From the NCBI GenBank assembly GCA_028285685.1, contig JANQOR010000036.1, positions 1-64,000 on the forward strand: DNA of 64,000 nucleotides, read 5' to 3'. Every line of letters starts with the position of its first letter. The stretch's first letter is position 1. Positions 26,737-35,140 of the stretch are shown one piece after another. The notes below the pieces were generated by a model. The model saw nothing but the letters and a program-made list of their open reading frames with translations, was not told the DNA's origin and searched no databases. This stretch comes from Cyclobacteriaceae bacterium (GTDB taxonomy: Bacteria; Bacteroidota; Bacteroidia; Cytophagales; Cyclobacteriaceae). The translations under genes were made by a program, and so were the position numbers.

Positions 26737-26765
26737 TTCCAAGAAGGTCCTACTATTATTGTAGG
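26737..26765 (+). other. Two small hairpins between paaJ and paaY
   Basis: CTTC-CAA-GAAG at 26737-26747 is followed by CCTAC-n7-GTAGG at 26749-26765, just before the GTG start of paaY. No U-tract follows, so this is not a clear terminator; it may be mRNA structure affecting paaY. Confidence 0.3.
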
Positions 26766-26778
26766 TAAAACCATTTCA

Positions 26779-27375
26779 GTGATCTACCAATTCAATAATC
26801 ATCGCCCCGTAATTCATGAATCTTCATTCGTTCATCCGCTTGCTGCCGTAACTGGAGACGTCATCATTGGTAAAGATGTTTATGTCGGTCCTGGGGCAGC
26901 CATTCGGGGTGACTGGGGTAGGATCATTATCGAAGATGGCTGTAACGTCCAGGAGAATTGCACGGTTCACATGTTTCCTGGAATTACAATAACACTGAAG
27001 GAAAGTGCACATATCGGACATGGAGCCATTATTCATGGAGCTCAAATAGGAAGAAATGCACTAGTTGGAATGAACGCTGTTATCATGGATAACGCAGTCA
27101 TAGGGGATGAAAGTATTGTTGGCGCACTTAGTTTTGTTAAAGCAGATGAAAAGTTTAAACCACGTAGTTTGATAGTAGGAAATCCAGCCAAACGAATTAA
27201 GGAAGTTAGTGACGAGATGATTTCCTGGAAGACGGAAGGCACGAAACTCTACCAGCAACTGCCAGGAGACTGTTTCAAATCGTTGAAAGAGTGTGAGCCG
27301 CTCAGGGAAATGGAAGCAGACAGAGCAATTGCCTCAGCGAATTATAAAACATGGAATGAGAGTAAGCCAAAGTAG
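26779..27375 (+). CDS. paaY: PaaY-like hexapeptide-repeat protein (gamma-carbonic anhydrase family)
   Basis: 198 residues starting at GTG 26779. Left-handed beta-helix repeats run from about residue 15 to 140 (SFVHPLAAVTGDVIIG, VYVGPGAAIRGDWGRI, CNVQENCTVH, HIGHGAIIHG). The metal-ligand histidines of gamma-class enzymes are visible (VHMFPG, HIGHGAIIH). C-terminal EPLREME matches PaaY. PaaY homologues act as thioesterases or auxiliary metalloenzymes that relieve toxic PAA intermediates. Confidence 0.9.
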   Translation: MIYQFNNHRPVIHESSFVHPLAAVTGDVIIGKDVYVGPGAAIRGDWGRIIIEDGCNVQENCTVHMFPGITITLKESAHIGHGAIIHGAQIGRNALVGMNAVIMDNAVIGDESIVGALSFVKADEKFKPRSLIVGNPAKRIKEVSDEMISWKTEGTKLYQQLPGDCFKSLKECEPLREMEADRAIASANYKTWNESKPK

Positions 27376-27384
27376 TTCTTAAAG

Positions 27385-28020
27385 ATGCCTGAAAATAAAA
27401 ATATGCACATTGCTGTCTCCGGTAATATCGGGGCCGGCAAAACGACGCTAACGGAGATGCTTGCCAAGCACTACAATTGGCATCCAGAATATGAATCAGT
27501 AGAGAATAACCCCTACCTGGCTGACTTTTATGGAGATATGTCCAAATGGTCTTTTCACCTCCAGATCTATTTTCTGAATAGTCGATTCGAACAAATTCAT
27601 AAAGTAAGATCGGGGGATCGAACGGTGATCCAGGATCGAACCATTTATGAAGATGCTTACATTTTTGCCAAAAGCCTTTATAAGCAGGGTTTCTTTAAGG
27701 AGCGCGACTATGATAGCTATCTAGCAATTTTTGACTCGATGATCAAATTTGTTCAACCACCAGATCTACTTATTTATCTGAAATCGGACATTAGCAAGTT
27801 GGTTCATAACATTGAAACAAGGGGTCGAGATTATGAAAACCTGATTAGGATCGACTATCTCAAAGGACTCAATCAACACTATGAAGACTGGATCTCTAGC
27901 TATGATGCAGGAAAATTGTTGATCATTGAGGTCACCGAAATGGACTTCCTGCACAGTCCCGAAGATTTCTCAAATATCGTCTTCAAGATAGATACTGAAC
28001 TACACGGCCTCTTTAGCTAA
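27385..28020 (+). CDS. Deoxynucleoside kinase
   Basis: 211 residues. P-loop GNIGAGKTTL at residues 14-23, the base-recognition/ERS-like segment QDRTIYEDAYIFAK near residue 81 and the LID-like RGRDYENLI near residue 147 define the deoxyadenosine/deoxycytidine kinase family. It phosphorylates deoxynucleosides for salvage in the cytosol. It lies 9 bp after paaY inside the paa cluster but has no obvious role there; probably a passenger gene. Confidence 0.9.
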   Translation: MPENKNMHIAVSGNIGAGKTTLTEMLAKHYNWHPEYESVENNPYLADFYGDMSKWSFHLQIYFLNSRFEQIHKVRSGDRTVIQDRTIYEDAYIFAKSLYKQGFFKERDYDSYLAIFDSMIKFVQPPDLLIYLKSDISKLVHNIETRGRDYENLIRIDYLKGLNQHYEDWISSYDAGKLLIIEVTEMDFLHSPEDFSNIVFKIDTELHGLFS

Positions 28021-28038
28021 AAGCGTTCTCTGGTTTTG

Positions 28039-28046
28039 TAGATTTG
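28039..28046 (+). promoter_or_regulatory. Bacteroidota -7 box TAGATTTG ahead of paaZ
   Basis: TAGATTTG fits TAnnTTTG and lies 23 bp before the paaZ ATG, in the 49-bp gap after the kinase gene. The -33 region is weak (TTTAGC). Suggests that paaZ can be transcribed separately. Confidence 0.4.
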
Positions 28047-28069
28047 TCCTCCGAGCTAACTAGAAAAAA

Positions 28070-30118
28070 ATGGCAATACCCAAAATAAAGCACTACATCG
28101 GCGGGGAATGGATCGAAGGAGGCGGAGACGGTGAAATTCTTCATAACGCGATTACCGGTGCACCTGTAGCCGCCCATACAATTGATGGAATTGATTTCAG
28201 CAAAGCCTATGACCATGCCCGATCAGTGGGGAACCCGGCACTTCGAAAAATGACATTTCAAGAAAGAGGTCTTATGTTGAAGGCCCTTGCTTTCCATTTG
28301 CTGGAGAAAAAGGAAATCTTCTACGATTCCTCTAAAGCCACAGGGGCAACCCGTATTGACAGTTGGATCGACATTGAAGGCGGGATTGGAAATGTCTTTT
28401 CAAATGCAAGTCTGAGAAGACAGTTTCCAGATCTACCTTATCATGTTGACGGCGAGACAGTAGCTTTGAGCAAAGGCGGGACCTTTGTTGGTCATCACAT
28501 CATGGTCCCAAAAGAAGGAGTTGCAGTTCATATTAATGCCTTTAATTTCCCGATTTGGGGAATGCTCGAAAAAGCAGCTGTTAATTGGCTTGCCGGTGTG
28601 CCATGCATCATTAAGCCCGCCGAGCAAACCTGTTACCTAACCGAGGTGATGGTCAAAGAAATCATTGATTCAGGCATACTGCCTGAAGGTGCTCTACAAC
28701 TCGTAGCAGGATATGGAAACGGGATCCTGGATCATGTCGACTCACAAGACGTGGTGACTTTTACCGGATCGTTTGAGACAGGAAAAAAACTAAAAACCCT
28801 TCCTCAGATCGTAGAGAATTCTGTTCCCTTCAATCTCGAAGCTGATTCCTTAAACTGTGCGGTTCTGGGTGAAGATGCGACACCTGGAACACCAGAATTT
28901 GATCTTTTTATCAAGGAGGTTAGAAAAGAAATCACCGTGAAATGCGGGCAAAAATGTACAGCCGTTCGTCGGATCATCGTACCAGAAAAACTGGCTGAAG
29001 AAGTACAAATTGCGCTAGGAAAAGCTCTAGGCCAAACTACGATTGGCGATCCGCAGGTGGAAGGGGTTAGGATGGGTGCGCTGGCAGGAAAAGAGCAGTT
29101 AGAAGAGGTCACAAAAAGAGTAGCTGAATTAGCAAAAACCTCAGAAATGGTTTACGGTACCCTTGATAAGGTGGACATCACTGGTGCAGACTGGGACAAA
29201 GGAGCATTTATTTCTCCTATTCTGTTCCTGAATCAAAATCCATTGAAAACGGACGAGGTTCATGAAATCGAGGCATTCGGACCGATAAGCACGATCCTCC
29301 CCTACAAAACAAGGGACGAAGCGATCGAGATATCAAAAAAGGGAAAAGGATCCCTTTGCTCTTCAATCACCACAGCAGACGACAAATTGGCTACAGAGTA
29401 CGTTGTAGGCGCAGCCTCGCATCATGGAAGAATATTGGTCTTGAACGAAAAATGTGCTAAGGAAAGTACAGGACACGGATCGCCAATGCCGATGCTTACT
29501 CATGGTGGTCCCGGAAGAGCGGGCGGTGGCGAAGAGATGGGTGGAAAACGGGGAGTGACGCACTACATGCAGCGCACGGCCATTCAAGGATCGCCAACGA
29601 CACTAACGGAAGTCACCCAACAATACCAATATGGTGGTGAATATAAAGATCCGGGGCAGCATTTATTTGCCAAGTATTTCGAGGAAATTGAAATTGGTGA
29701 AACAATTATCACAGCTAAACGCACGGTGACTGAATCTGATATCGTAAACTTCTCAAACGTTAGTTGGGATCACTTTTACGCGCATACGGACGAAACCTCG
29801 CTTGAAGGAACCACTTTTGAGAAAAGAGTAGCGCACGGATATTTCATCCTGTCAGCCGCAGCTGGTTTGTTCGTACAGGCTAAAAAGGGACCAGTACTGT
29901 TGAACTACGGTCTTGAGGAATGCAGATTTACTAAACCGGTATACCCTGGAATGACAATTGGCGTTAGACTCACAGCCAAGGAAAAGGTAGATCAGGAGAA
30001 GAAAGAAGATATTGCAAAAGGCATAGTAAAGTTCCTGGTCGATGTTTATGACGAAACAGATGAGACCGTGGCAATTGCCACGATTTTAACGATGATCAAG
30101 AAGAAGGATCAGAGTTAG
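28070..30118 (+). CDS. paaZ: Bifunctional oxepin-CoA hydrolase / 3-oxo-5,6-dehydrosuberyl-CoA semialdehyde dehydrogenase
   Basis: 682 residues. Residues about 1-525 are an aldehyde dehydrogenase domain (INAFNFPIWGMLEKAAVNWLAG near residue 155, FTGSFETGKKL near residue 230, catalytic Cys in KCGQKCTAVRRI near residue 295). Residues about 535-682 are a MaoC-like hotdog domain (FEEIEIGETIITAKRTVTESD, FSNVSWDHFYAHTDE) that performs the oxepin-CoA ring hydrolysis. This is the full-length fusion, so ring opening and aldehyde oxidation are channelled in one protein. The stop lies inside a 7-bp hairpin shared with the convergent gene end. Confidence 0.95.
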   Translation: MAIPKIKHYIGGEWIEGGGDGEILHNAITGAPVAAHTIDGIDFSKAYDHARSVGNPALRKMTFQERGLMLKALAFHLLEKKEIFYDSSKATGATRIDSWIDIEGGIGNVFSNASLRRQFPDLPYHVDGETVALSKGGTFVGHHIMVPKEGVAVHINAFNFPIWGMLEKAAVNWLAGVPCIIKPAEQTCYLTEVMVKEIIDSGILPEGALQLVAGYGNGILDHVDSQDVVTFTGSFETGKKLKTLPQIVENSVPFNLEADSLNCAVLGEDATPGTPEFDLFIKEVRKEITVKCGQKCTAVRRIIVPEKLAEEVQIALGKALGQTTIGDPQVEGVRMGALAGKEQLEEVTKRVAELAKTSEMVYGTLDKVDITGADWDKGAFISPILFLNQNPLKTDEVHEIEAFGPISTILPYKTRDEAIEISKKGKGSLCSSITTADDKLATEYVVGAASHHGRILVLNEKCAKESTGHGSPMPMLTHGGPGRAGGGEEMGGKRGVTHYMQRTAIQGSPTTLTEVTQQYQYGGEYKDPGQHLFAKYFEEIEIGETIITAKRTVTESDIVNFSNVSWDHFYAHTDETSLEGTTFEKRVAHGYFILSAAAGLFVQAKKGPVLLNYGLEECRFTKPVYPGMTIGVRLTAKEKVDQEKKEDIAKGIVKFLVDVYDETDETVAIATILTMIKKKDQS

Positions 30119-30132
30119 TTATAATTAACTAA
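30115..30132. repeat. 7-bp inverted repeat TTAGTTA-TAAT-TAACTAA at a convergent gene junction
   Basis: Perfect stem-loop overlapping the stop codons of paaZ and the CAP-domain gene. Composed of the TAGTTA word of the paa spacers. Could form a weak bidirectional transcript end. Confidence 0.5.
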
Positions 30133-31370
30133 TTAGTTGTCAAAAACAATTTGATACTTGGATCTCCTTTATGCATTGCAATGGTAGCTCCCTTGGAAAA
30201 CAAGTCATTAAAGTCATCAGGGTTCAAGAGGATATTCATCACATCATTGAAGTTCGACTCTGAATAAAAGGTTTGGAATCGCCAGGCGCCGGCAAACTGA
30301 AAACAGGATTTGTAGTTCTCCCTTCCCGAGAGGTATTTGTTGATCACACACCTTAGAACTGAAATGGACCGTTGGTCCGGAACAAGCACAGAACTTGTCC
30401 TGGCGGTCGCCAACCAATTTGACACGCGCTTGTAGTTGGAATCATTATGCAGGCTTGCCTCCAGCTCAGGTAGCAGCTGATCAAAAAATGGTCCCTTGTC
30501 CCAAATAAGCTCCTTGAACTTTTTCGGATATAGTTTGATCAGGTTGGTGTACAGGTATAAGTCTTTTTCCAAATCATTCAGGTAGCTGAGAGACCGTGTA
30601 ATATCTGCGGCTCTTAGCTCTTTTTCATCCCATTTGCTCATGGCCTCTTGAAATTCCATCCTACGAGCATCAAGCCTTTGTAATCGCTCTTGTCGTTTCT
30701 TCTGCTCCTCTTCCATCCTGATGCGATCTTGTTCTTTTAAATAATCATTGGTATACGAGAAATTTTGGACCGCATCGTACTTATAGGTTTTATGATCTCG
30801 GATAGCAGCACCCAACCCCTTAAACTCCTCGTACAAAATATTTTTTCGGTGGCCAACACCTTCCACACCCTCATCAATAAGCAAAAGCATCACAAAATAG
30901 AGGCCGGTGGGATCATAGCCGTACCCGCAGTTTTCACCGGAGTATCCACGTGGACACTTAATCCGGTCATGACCAAGAAGCCCTTTTTCACCCGATTCTA
31001 CGGCCCAACATTCAGCCAAGTCAAACATTTTCTTCTCTGGCAACAAGGCACCTACCGCCTTCCTTGTTTTTAACTCCTTCGTAAGTGAGGTGTAGTACCT
31101 ATTGGATCTTAGTTTCTTCTCCTCTCCATCTGCAATCACATAAGCTCTATAGAACTCGTAGAATTTTTTCGGATACAGCCGAACAAGGTTGGTGAAGAGG
31201 TATATATTTTTCTCTTCTGCGGTCAGATAGCCCTCGTTGATCGCGGTATTCGCGGATTTAATTTCTTCGGACGTGAAATATTTTACAGGATCAATCCGGA
31301 CAAATTGAGCTGTGGATTTAAGTGAAATGGCAATTAATAAAAGGCTCAGTAGAAAATGGGTATTTCTCAT
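30129..31370 (-). CDS. Exported CAP-domain (SCP/PR1-like) protein with a second degenerate repeat
   Basis: 413 residues from ATG 31370, chosen because it begins directly with the signal peptide MRNTHFLLSLLLIAISLKS; the upstream ATG at 31394 would collide with the divergent gene. Residues about 40-205 form a CAP domain (IYLFTNLVRLYPKKF, GHDRIKCPRGYSGENCGYG, VGHRKNIL). A charged helix (KEQDRIRMEEEQKKRQE) then leads to a second unit that begins alike (LYLYTNLIKLYPKKF) but lacks the His/Glu residues of CAP sites. Probably periplasmic; bacterial CAP proteins have no general known activity. Confidence 0.75.
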   Translation of the reverse strand: MRNTHFLLSLLLIAISLKSTAQFVRIDPVKYFTSEEIKSANTAINEGYLTAEEKNIYLFTNLVRLYPKKFYEFYRAYVIADGEEKKLRSNRYYTSLTKELKTRKAVGALLPEKKMFDLAECWAVESGEKGLLGHDRIKCPRGYSGENCGYGYDPTGLYFVMLLLIDEGVEGVGHRKNILYEEFKGLGAAIRDHKTYKYDAVQNFSYTNDYLKEQDRIRMEEEQKKRQERLQRLDARRMEFQEAMSKWDEKELRAADITRSLSYLNDLEKDLYLYTNLIKLYPKKFKELIWDKGPFFDQLLPELEASLHNDSNYKRVSNWLATARTSSVLVPDQRSISVLRCVINKYLSGRENYKSCFQFAGAWRFQTFYSESNFNDVMNILLNPDDFNDLFSKGATIAMHKGDPSIKLFLTTN

Positions 31371-31416
31371 TTTATAATTCATTGCGAAGTTCATGCCACA
31401 AGCTATTTTTGGGCTG

Positions 31417-32169
31417 ATGAACTACGTAAACCTAAGTATTAAAGACGGTATTGGGACTATTGAGTTTTTTACCGAACAAAGTAATTCGCTCCCGGGTGAG
31501 ATTCTGTCCAAGTTGGCAAAAACGGTGGAAGAAGCTGGTGAAAATTCAGAAATAAAAGTCATCATTCTTAAGAGTGGAGGTGATCGTACTTTTTGTGCCG
31601 GCGCAAGTTTTGATGAACTTATCGCAATTCAGGATGTAGAGAATGGCAAGAAGTTTTTCATGGGATTTGCCAATGTCATCAATGCGATGCGGAAAATACC
31701 ACAATTGGTCATTGGTCGGGTTCAAGGAAAAGCGGTTGGAGGTGGTGTCGGATTAGCATCCGCAACCGATTATTGTTTTGCTACTAAGTATGCTGCTGTG
31801 AAGTTGAGCGAACTTGCAGTGGGCATTGGTCCTTTTGTGGTAGGTCCCGCTGTTCAGAGAAAAGTTGGCGTTTCAGCCATGTCTCAAATGGCGATCAATG
31901 CAACAGAATTCTACGATGCTGAATGGGCGCGTCAAAAAGGGCTTTATGCTCACGTACATGAGACTGTGGAAGAAATGGACCAAGGAATTGAGGAACTTGC
32001 AAATAAATTAGCTTCTTCCAATCCAGAGGCGATGTCCAACCTAAAGCAAACCTTTTGGAAAGGAACGGAAGACTGGGATAGTCTGCTCTCGCAACGAGCT
32101 CAAATAAGCGGCAATCTTGTGACCTCAGATTTCACCAAGGCTTTCATTCAGAAATTCAAGACTAAGTAG
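31417..32169 (+). CDS. Enoyl-CoA hydratase/isomerase family protein
   Basis: 250 residues from ATG 31417; an in-frame ATG at 31393 shares its bases with the first ATG of the divergent gene and adds non-homologous residues. Crotonase features: GGDRTFCAGASFDEL (oxyanion loop), GRVQGKAVGGGVGLASATDY, and LSELAVGIGPFVVGPAVQRKVG. Of the two hydratase glutamates only the second (SEL) is kept and the first is glycine, so activity may be hydrolase- or isomerase-like rather than a normal hydratase. It might fill the PaaF step, but that is inference from location. Confidence 0.85.
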   Translation: MNYVNLSIKDGIGTIEFFTEQSNSLPGEILSKLAKTVEEAGENSEIKVIILKSGGDRTFCAGASFDELIAIQDVENGKKFFMGFANVINAMRKIPQLVIGRVQGKAVGGGVGLASATDYCFATKYAAVKLSELAVGIGPFVVGPAVQRKVGVSAMSQMAINATEFYDAEWARQKGLYAHVHETVEEMDQGIEELANKLASSNPEAMSNLKQTFWKGTEDWDSLLSQRAQISGNLVTSDFTKAFIQKFKTK

Positions 32170-32859
32170 TTATCGCTGGGATTTAACAAAGGTTTTGATT
32201 TTTACAGCTAATTGGTTCAAGTCAACTTTTTCAATCGGATGTTTTGAGTTGGTCAAAATGGAAAACTCTGCCTGAGGTAGCCAGCCTTTCACCTCCTCCG
32301 TTTCTTCCTGACTAACCATTTCATCTTGATCAGCCAATAAAAGCAGCACCGAACATTCTGCATTTTTCATAGAATTCTCCTTTATCGGCTGATTTTCGCC
32401 AAGAGTCTTCAAAAGGCTACATGTTTTGCTGAGAACGCTTTTCCAATGGTTCTTCCCATGTCTTATGGCAAGCATCTCAGCGAATTTGGGAATCTTTTCC
32501 TCAATCTTGTCCGGATCCAGCATAGCAGCTTCTCTCATGGCAATTTCTTCGTTCCACTTCAACTTGGTGCCAAGAGTTGTAATTGAGTTAATTCTTGTAT
32601 CCCCACCTGCGGCGGTTAGTAGTGCAACAAATCCTCCCATACTGTATCCAAACACATGGGCATCCCTTGCATCATCAAGCAATTTTTTCAGATCGTTCAC
32701 AAATAGATCCATAGTGAAATCTATCACCTGATCCGATTTTCCACCATGACCACTCAAGTCCAGGTAATGAATGTTAAAATGATCATTTAACAAATCGCCC
32801 AAAGGAATCATTTGCTTAGATGCTCCAATCGCCCCATGAATTATGATCAGGTTCTCCAT
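32170..32859 (-). CDS. Alpha/beta hydrolase
   Basis: 229 residues. HGAIGASKQM near the N-terminus gives the oxyanion loop, GYSMGGF near residue 70 the nucleophile elbow (Ser), LLADQDEMV the acidic residue and SKHPIEKV the histidine of the triad. It is a small esterase/BioH-like cytosolic hydrolase with no signal peptide; substrate unknown. The stop abuts the stop of the convergent crotonase gene. Confidence 0.88.
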   Translation of the reverse strand: MENLIIIHGAIGASKQMIPLGDLLNDHFNIHYLDLSGHGGKSDQVIDFTMDLFVNDLKKLLDDARDAHVFGYSMGGFVALLTAAGGDTRINSITTLGTKLKWNEEIAMREAAMLDPDKIEEKIPKFAEMLAIRHGKNHWKSVLSKTCSLLKTLGENQPIKENSMKNAECSVLLLLADQDEMVSQEETEEVKGWLPQAEFSILTNSKHPIEKVDLNQLAVKIKTFVKSQR

Positions 32860-32902
32860 GTGATAAATTTATATTTTTACGGCCGATCTAACCTGCATAG
32901 CC

Positions 32903-33670
32903 ATGTTTCTTCGAAAACTCCTTTCCAGTACAAATAAACTCGCCTGGGTCTTAGTCGATCTTTTGGTAGTCATTATTGGTGTCTACACAGCTTTTCTAAT
33001 TCAAAGCTATGCAGAGGAGCAAAGGGTGGAAAAGGAAAAGGAAAAGATCTATTCCGCTTTGAAATACGAGTTAGAGAACTTTCGGATCTTCCTTCCGGGA
33101 AGATCCGGGTACACGGCAAGTCGGGTTGACCAATGGACTGAGACCTACAAAAACGGTAGTTATATTGATTTCTCTAATTGGATCTTTATTGAGCCGCAGT
33201 ACACCTATCAGATTATTGAATATGCGATGAGTATTGAGCAAAACGAAATCATCGATTTTCAATTATATAACACATTACAAAAGTTGTATGTAGAAATTAA
33301 AAAACTCGAACATGCGGAACGCCTGATAATGGAGAGGTCATTAAAATATAAGTCCATCAATGATAAAATGGGAGGGGTTCATTCGGAGCTACGAAAACGA
33401 GATAATATGGACAATTTTAAAATGTTCATCCGGTTTTCAGAGAGCCGTGCTTCGACGCTCATGCAAGTGGCTAATTGGTCTAAGGAAGTGTTGGTAATCA
33501 TCAACGATCGGATCAAGCCTGAGAAGAGAAAAGAACTTGAAAAGAATTTGATCAGATCCCAGATCGAATCCCTGGGGCCAAAGGAACAAGCCATTCAGGC
33601 TGTGCTACAATATTTCCCGGATTTTTCGAAAGAAGAACTAGAGCAAATGTATGATCAGGCTAACGAGTAA
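32903..33670 (+). CDS. Membrane-anchored hypothetical protein (DUF6090-like architecture)
   Basis: 255 residues with one N-terminal membrane helix (VDLLVVIIGVYTAFLIQSY, residues about 18-36) followed by a long helical, charged soluble region. The anchor sequence and layout resemble the Bacteroidota DUF6090 group, but similarity is by pattern only. No catalytic motif. It is divergent from the hydrolase by 43 bp and abuts the convergent Fic gene. Confidence 0.65.
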   Translation: MFLRKLLSSTNKLAWVLVDLLVVIIGVYTAFLIQSYAEEQRVEKEKEKIYSALKYELENFRIFLPGRSGYTASRVDQWTETYKNGSYIDFSNWIFIEPQYTYQIIEYAMSIEQNEIIDFQLYNTLQKLYVEIKKLEHAERLIMERSLKYKSINDKMGGVHSELRKRDNMDNFKMFIRFSESRASTLMQVANWSKEVLVIINDRIKPEKRKELEKNLIRSQIESLGPKEQAIQAVLQYFPDFSKEELEQMYDQANE

Positions 33671-34804
33671 TTATTCTGAGAGAATTCGATACAGTTCCAG
33701 GTTCAAATAGTAGTGATGGCCTGAAATGGTTTTTTTCTCCAAGATCCCTAGGTCACATAACTCATTCAAATAATTTCTCGCGGTAGCTTCTGCATAGATC
33801 TTAGCATCCGTGAGGTGATTGACCTTCGTGAGTGGCTGTGTAAAGATCATTTGAATAAGCTGCTCCGGTTTGCGGATCTTAGTTTCCGATTCAATGGTTT
33901 GAAGAATCGCATCTTTGGTAGCCAGTATATCGTTGATTTTATTGAACGTGAGATTCGCTGTTACTTCAATTGCTTTCAACATAAACAATATCCAGGGTTC
34001 CCATCTTCCTCGTTGAGTAACACCTGCCAGCAATGAGTAGTAGTCACTTTTGTGATCGATGATGTACCTGCTCATAAAGAGAATCGGAAGATCCAGCAGT
34101 CCTTTCTGTGTCAGGATATTGATATTAAAAATTCTGCCAGCTCTGCCATTGCCATCCCGAAAAGGGTGGATTACCTCAAATTGGTAATGAGAAATCGCCA
34201 TTTTGATTAAGGGATCTATTGGGTATGCGCTATCGTCATTGACAAAGTCCGCCAGGTTCTTCAATTTCTCTTCTAATATTTCCTTTCCCCGTGGTGGCGT
34301 GTAAATCGCGGTCCCGGCATTGGGACCCGTTCCTCCCTGTTTGATGTATATAAGTGCCGTCGGTGGACGTATGCCATCATTGGTTTGTTTGATCGTCTGG
34401 TAGAGTTTAATGAAGTAGTCTTCGTTAAAAAGGCCTTGACTTTTAAGGTGTTGATGCCCTTGCCACAGAGCTTCTCTATATCGCAATACTTCCTTTGGAG
34501 CTCCTTTTACCAGCTCATCCTCCTCTTTTTCACTGTACGCTTGGTATAGTTCATCATCTGTAGTGAAAATGTTTTCAATCTCACTTGATGCCTTTGCCTC
34601 TTGCAAACTGATGGAATTGATCAGAATTCCTTGATTTGGAATAGCAACAGATCGACCATGGAGTCTTCCTAGAGCAGATTTGGCATTTCCCAGTTGCTCC
34701 ATTATAGCCACGGTCCGGTACAAATCTTCATGTATAGGAAGATCCGGAAGATCGTTCCACGGTGCATTTCGATCCGGATTGATTCTGAAAAGAGGCTCTT
34801 CCAT
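33671..34804 (-). CDS. Fic family protein (class II, putative AMP transferase) with C-terminal winged helix
   Basis: 377 residues. The catalytic Fic motif HPFRDGNGRAGR is complete near residues 211-222, so nucleotide transfer from ATP to a hydroxyl on a target protein is expected. An N-terminal inhibitory motif SSEIEN near residue 75 fits [S/T]xxxE[G/N], placing it in the self-inhibited class II. The last ~75 residues (FTQPLTKVNHLTDAKIYAEATARNYLNELCDLGILEKK) look like a winged helix-turn-helix. Three 18-bp palindromes and one half site lie directly upstream, suggesting that the protein binds its own promoter. No separate antitoxin gene is visible. Confidence 0.92.
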   Translation of the reverse strand: MEEPLFRINPDRNAPWNDLPDLPIHEDLYRTVAIMEQLGNAKSALGRLHGRSVAIPNQGILINSISLQEAKASSEIENIFTTDDELYQAYSEKEEDELVKGAPKEVLRYREALWQGHQHLKSQGLFNEDYFIKLYQTIKQTNDGIRPPTALIYIKQGGTGPNAGTAIYTPPRGKEILEEKLKNLADFVNDDSAYPIDPLIKMAISHYQFEVIHPFRDGNGRAGRIFNINILTQKGLLDLPILFMSRYIIDHKSDYYSLLAGVTQRGRWEPWILFMLKAIEVTANLTFNKINDILATKDAILQTIESETKIRKPEQLIQMIFTQPLTKVNHLTDAKIYAEATARNYLNELCDLGILEKKTISGHHYYLNLELYRILSE

Positions 34805-34813
34805 GGTTTTTAG

Positions 34814-34930
34814 TGTTTACTTACAAGTAAACATCAAAAAAACAAATAATTGATGTTTACTCGAAAGTAGACCTTTATTTTGATGTTTACAAACTAGTAG
34901 ACATTAAAATATCTATTTTTTAGTGTTTAT
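34814..34930. promoter_or_regulatory. Array of palindromic operators upstream of fic
   Basis: Three 18-bp sites with consensus GTTTACTT-n2-AAGTARAC: 34815-34832 (GTTTACTTACAAGTAAAC, perfect), 34855-34872 (GTTTACTCGAAAGTAGAC) and 34885-34902 (GTTTACAAACTAGTAGAC), plus a half site GTTTAT at 34925-34930. Site starts are 40, 30 and 40 bp apart, close to whole helical turns, so bound proteins would sit on one face. They begin 10 bp upstream of the fic ATG. Confidence 0.8.
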
Positions 34931-34976
34931 AAGGAAAATGGCTCCAAAATCACATCACCTTTGAGATTCTGACATA

Positions 34977-35071
34977 GTTACCCTGAGGCCTTGTAGGGTA
35001 GTCACCCTGAGGTTCTCGAAAGGTGGTCACGATCTCTCAATTACTTCAGTCTTCGAGAACCTCAGACTGAC
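34977..35071. repeat. REP-like palindromic repeat cluster, locus 1
   Basis: Three related units: TTACCCTGAGGCC (34978-34990), GTCACCCTGAGGTTCTCGAA (35001-35020, with a local CACC/GGTG stem) and an inverted unit with CAGTCT/AGACTG ends (35047-35069). CTGAGGTTCTCGAA at 35007-35020 and TTCGAGAACCTCAG at 35052-35065 are perfect 14-bp inverted copies. This is the look of REP/BIME elements. Together with the fic operators it fills the 383-bp gap between fic and the E1 gene. Confidence 0.75.
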
Positions 35072-35140
35072 ATATACAATTAAATGTCATCGAATGATCT
35101 TTTCCCCAACCAATCGAAAGATTTCCCAACCAAATCCCAA

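Noticed and set aside
27385-28020. Deoxynucleoside kinase as a new phenylacetate pathway enzyme
   Set aside because: All motifs fit ordinary nucleoside salvage; its position in the cluster alone does not support a catabolic role.
31393-31416. Start codons at 31393 (+) and 31394 (-) for the crotonase and CAP genes
   Set aside because: They overlap on the same bases in opposite directions; both proteins have better family-like starts inside (31417 and 31370).
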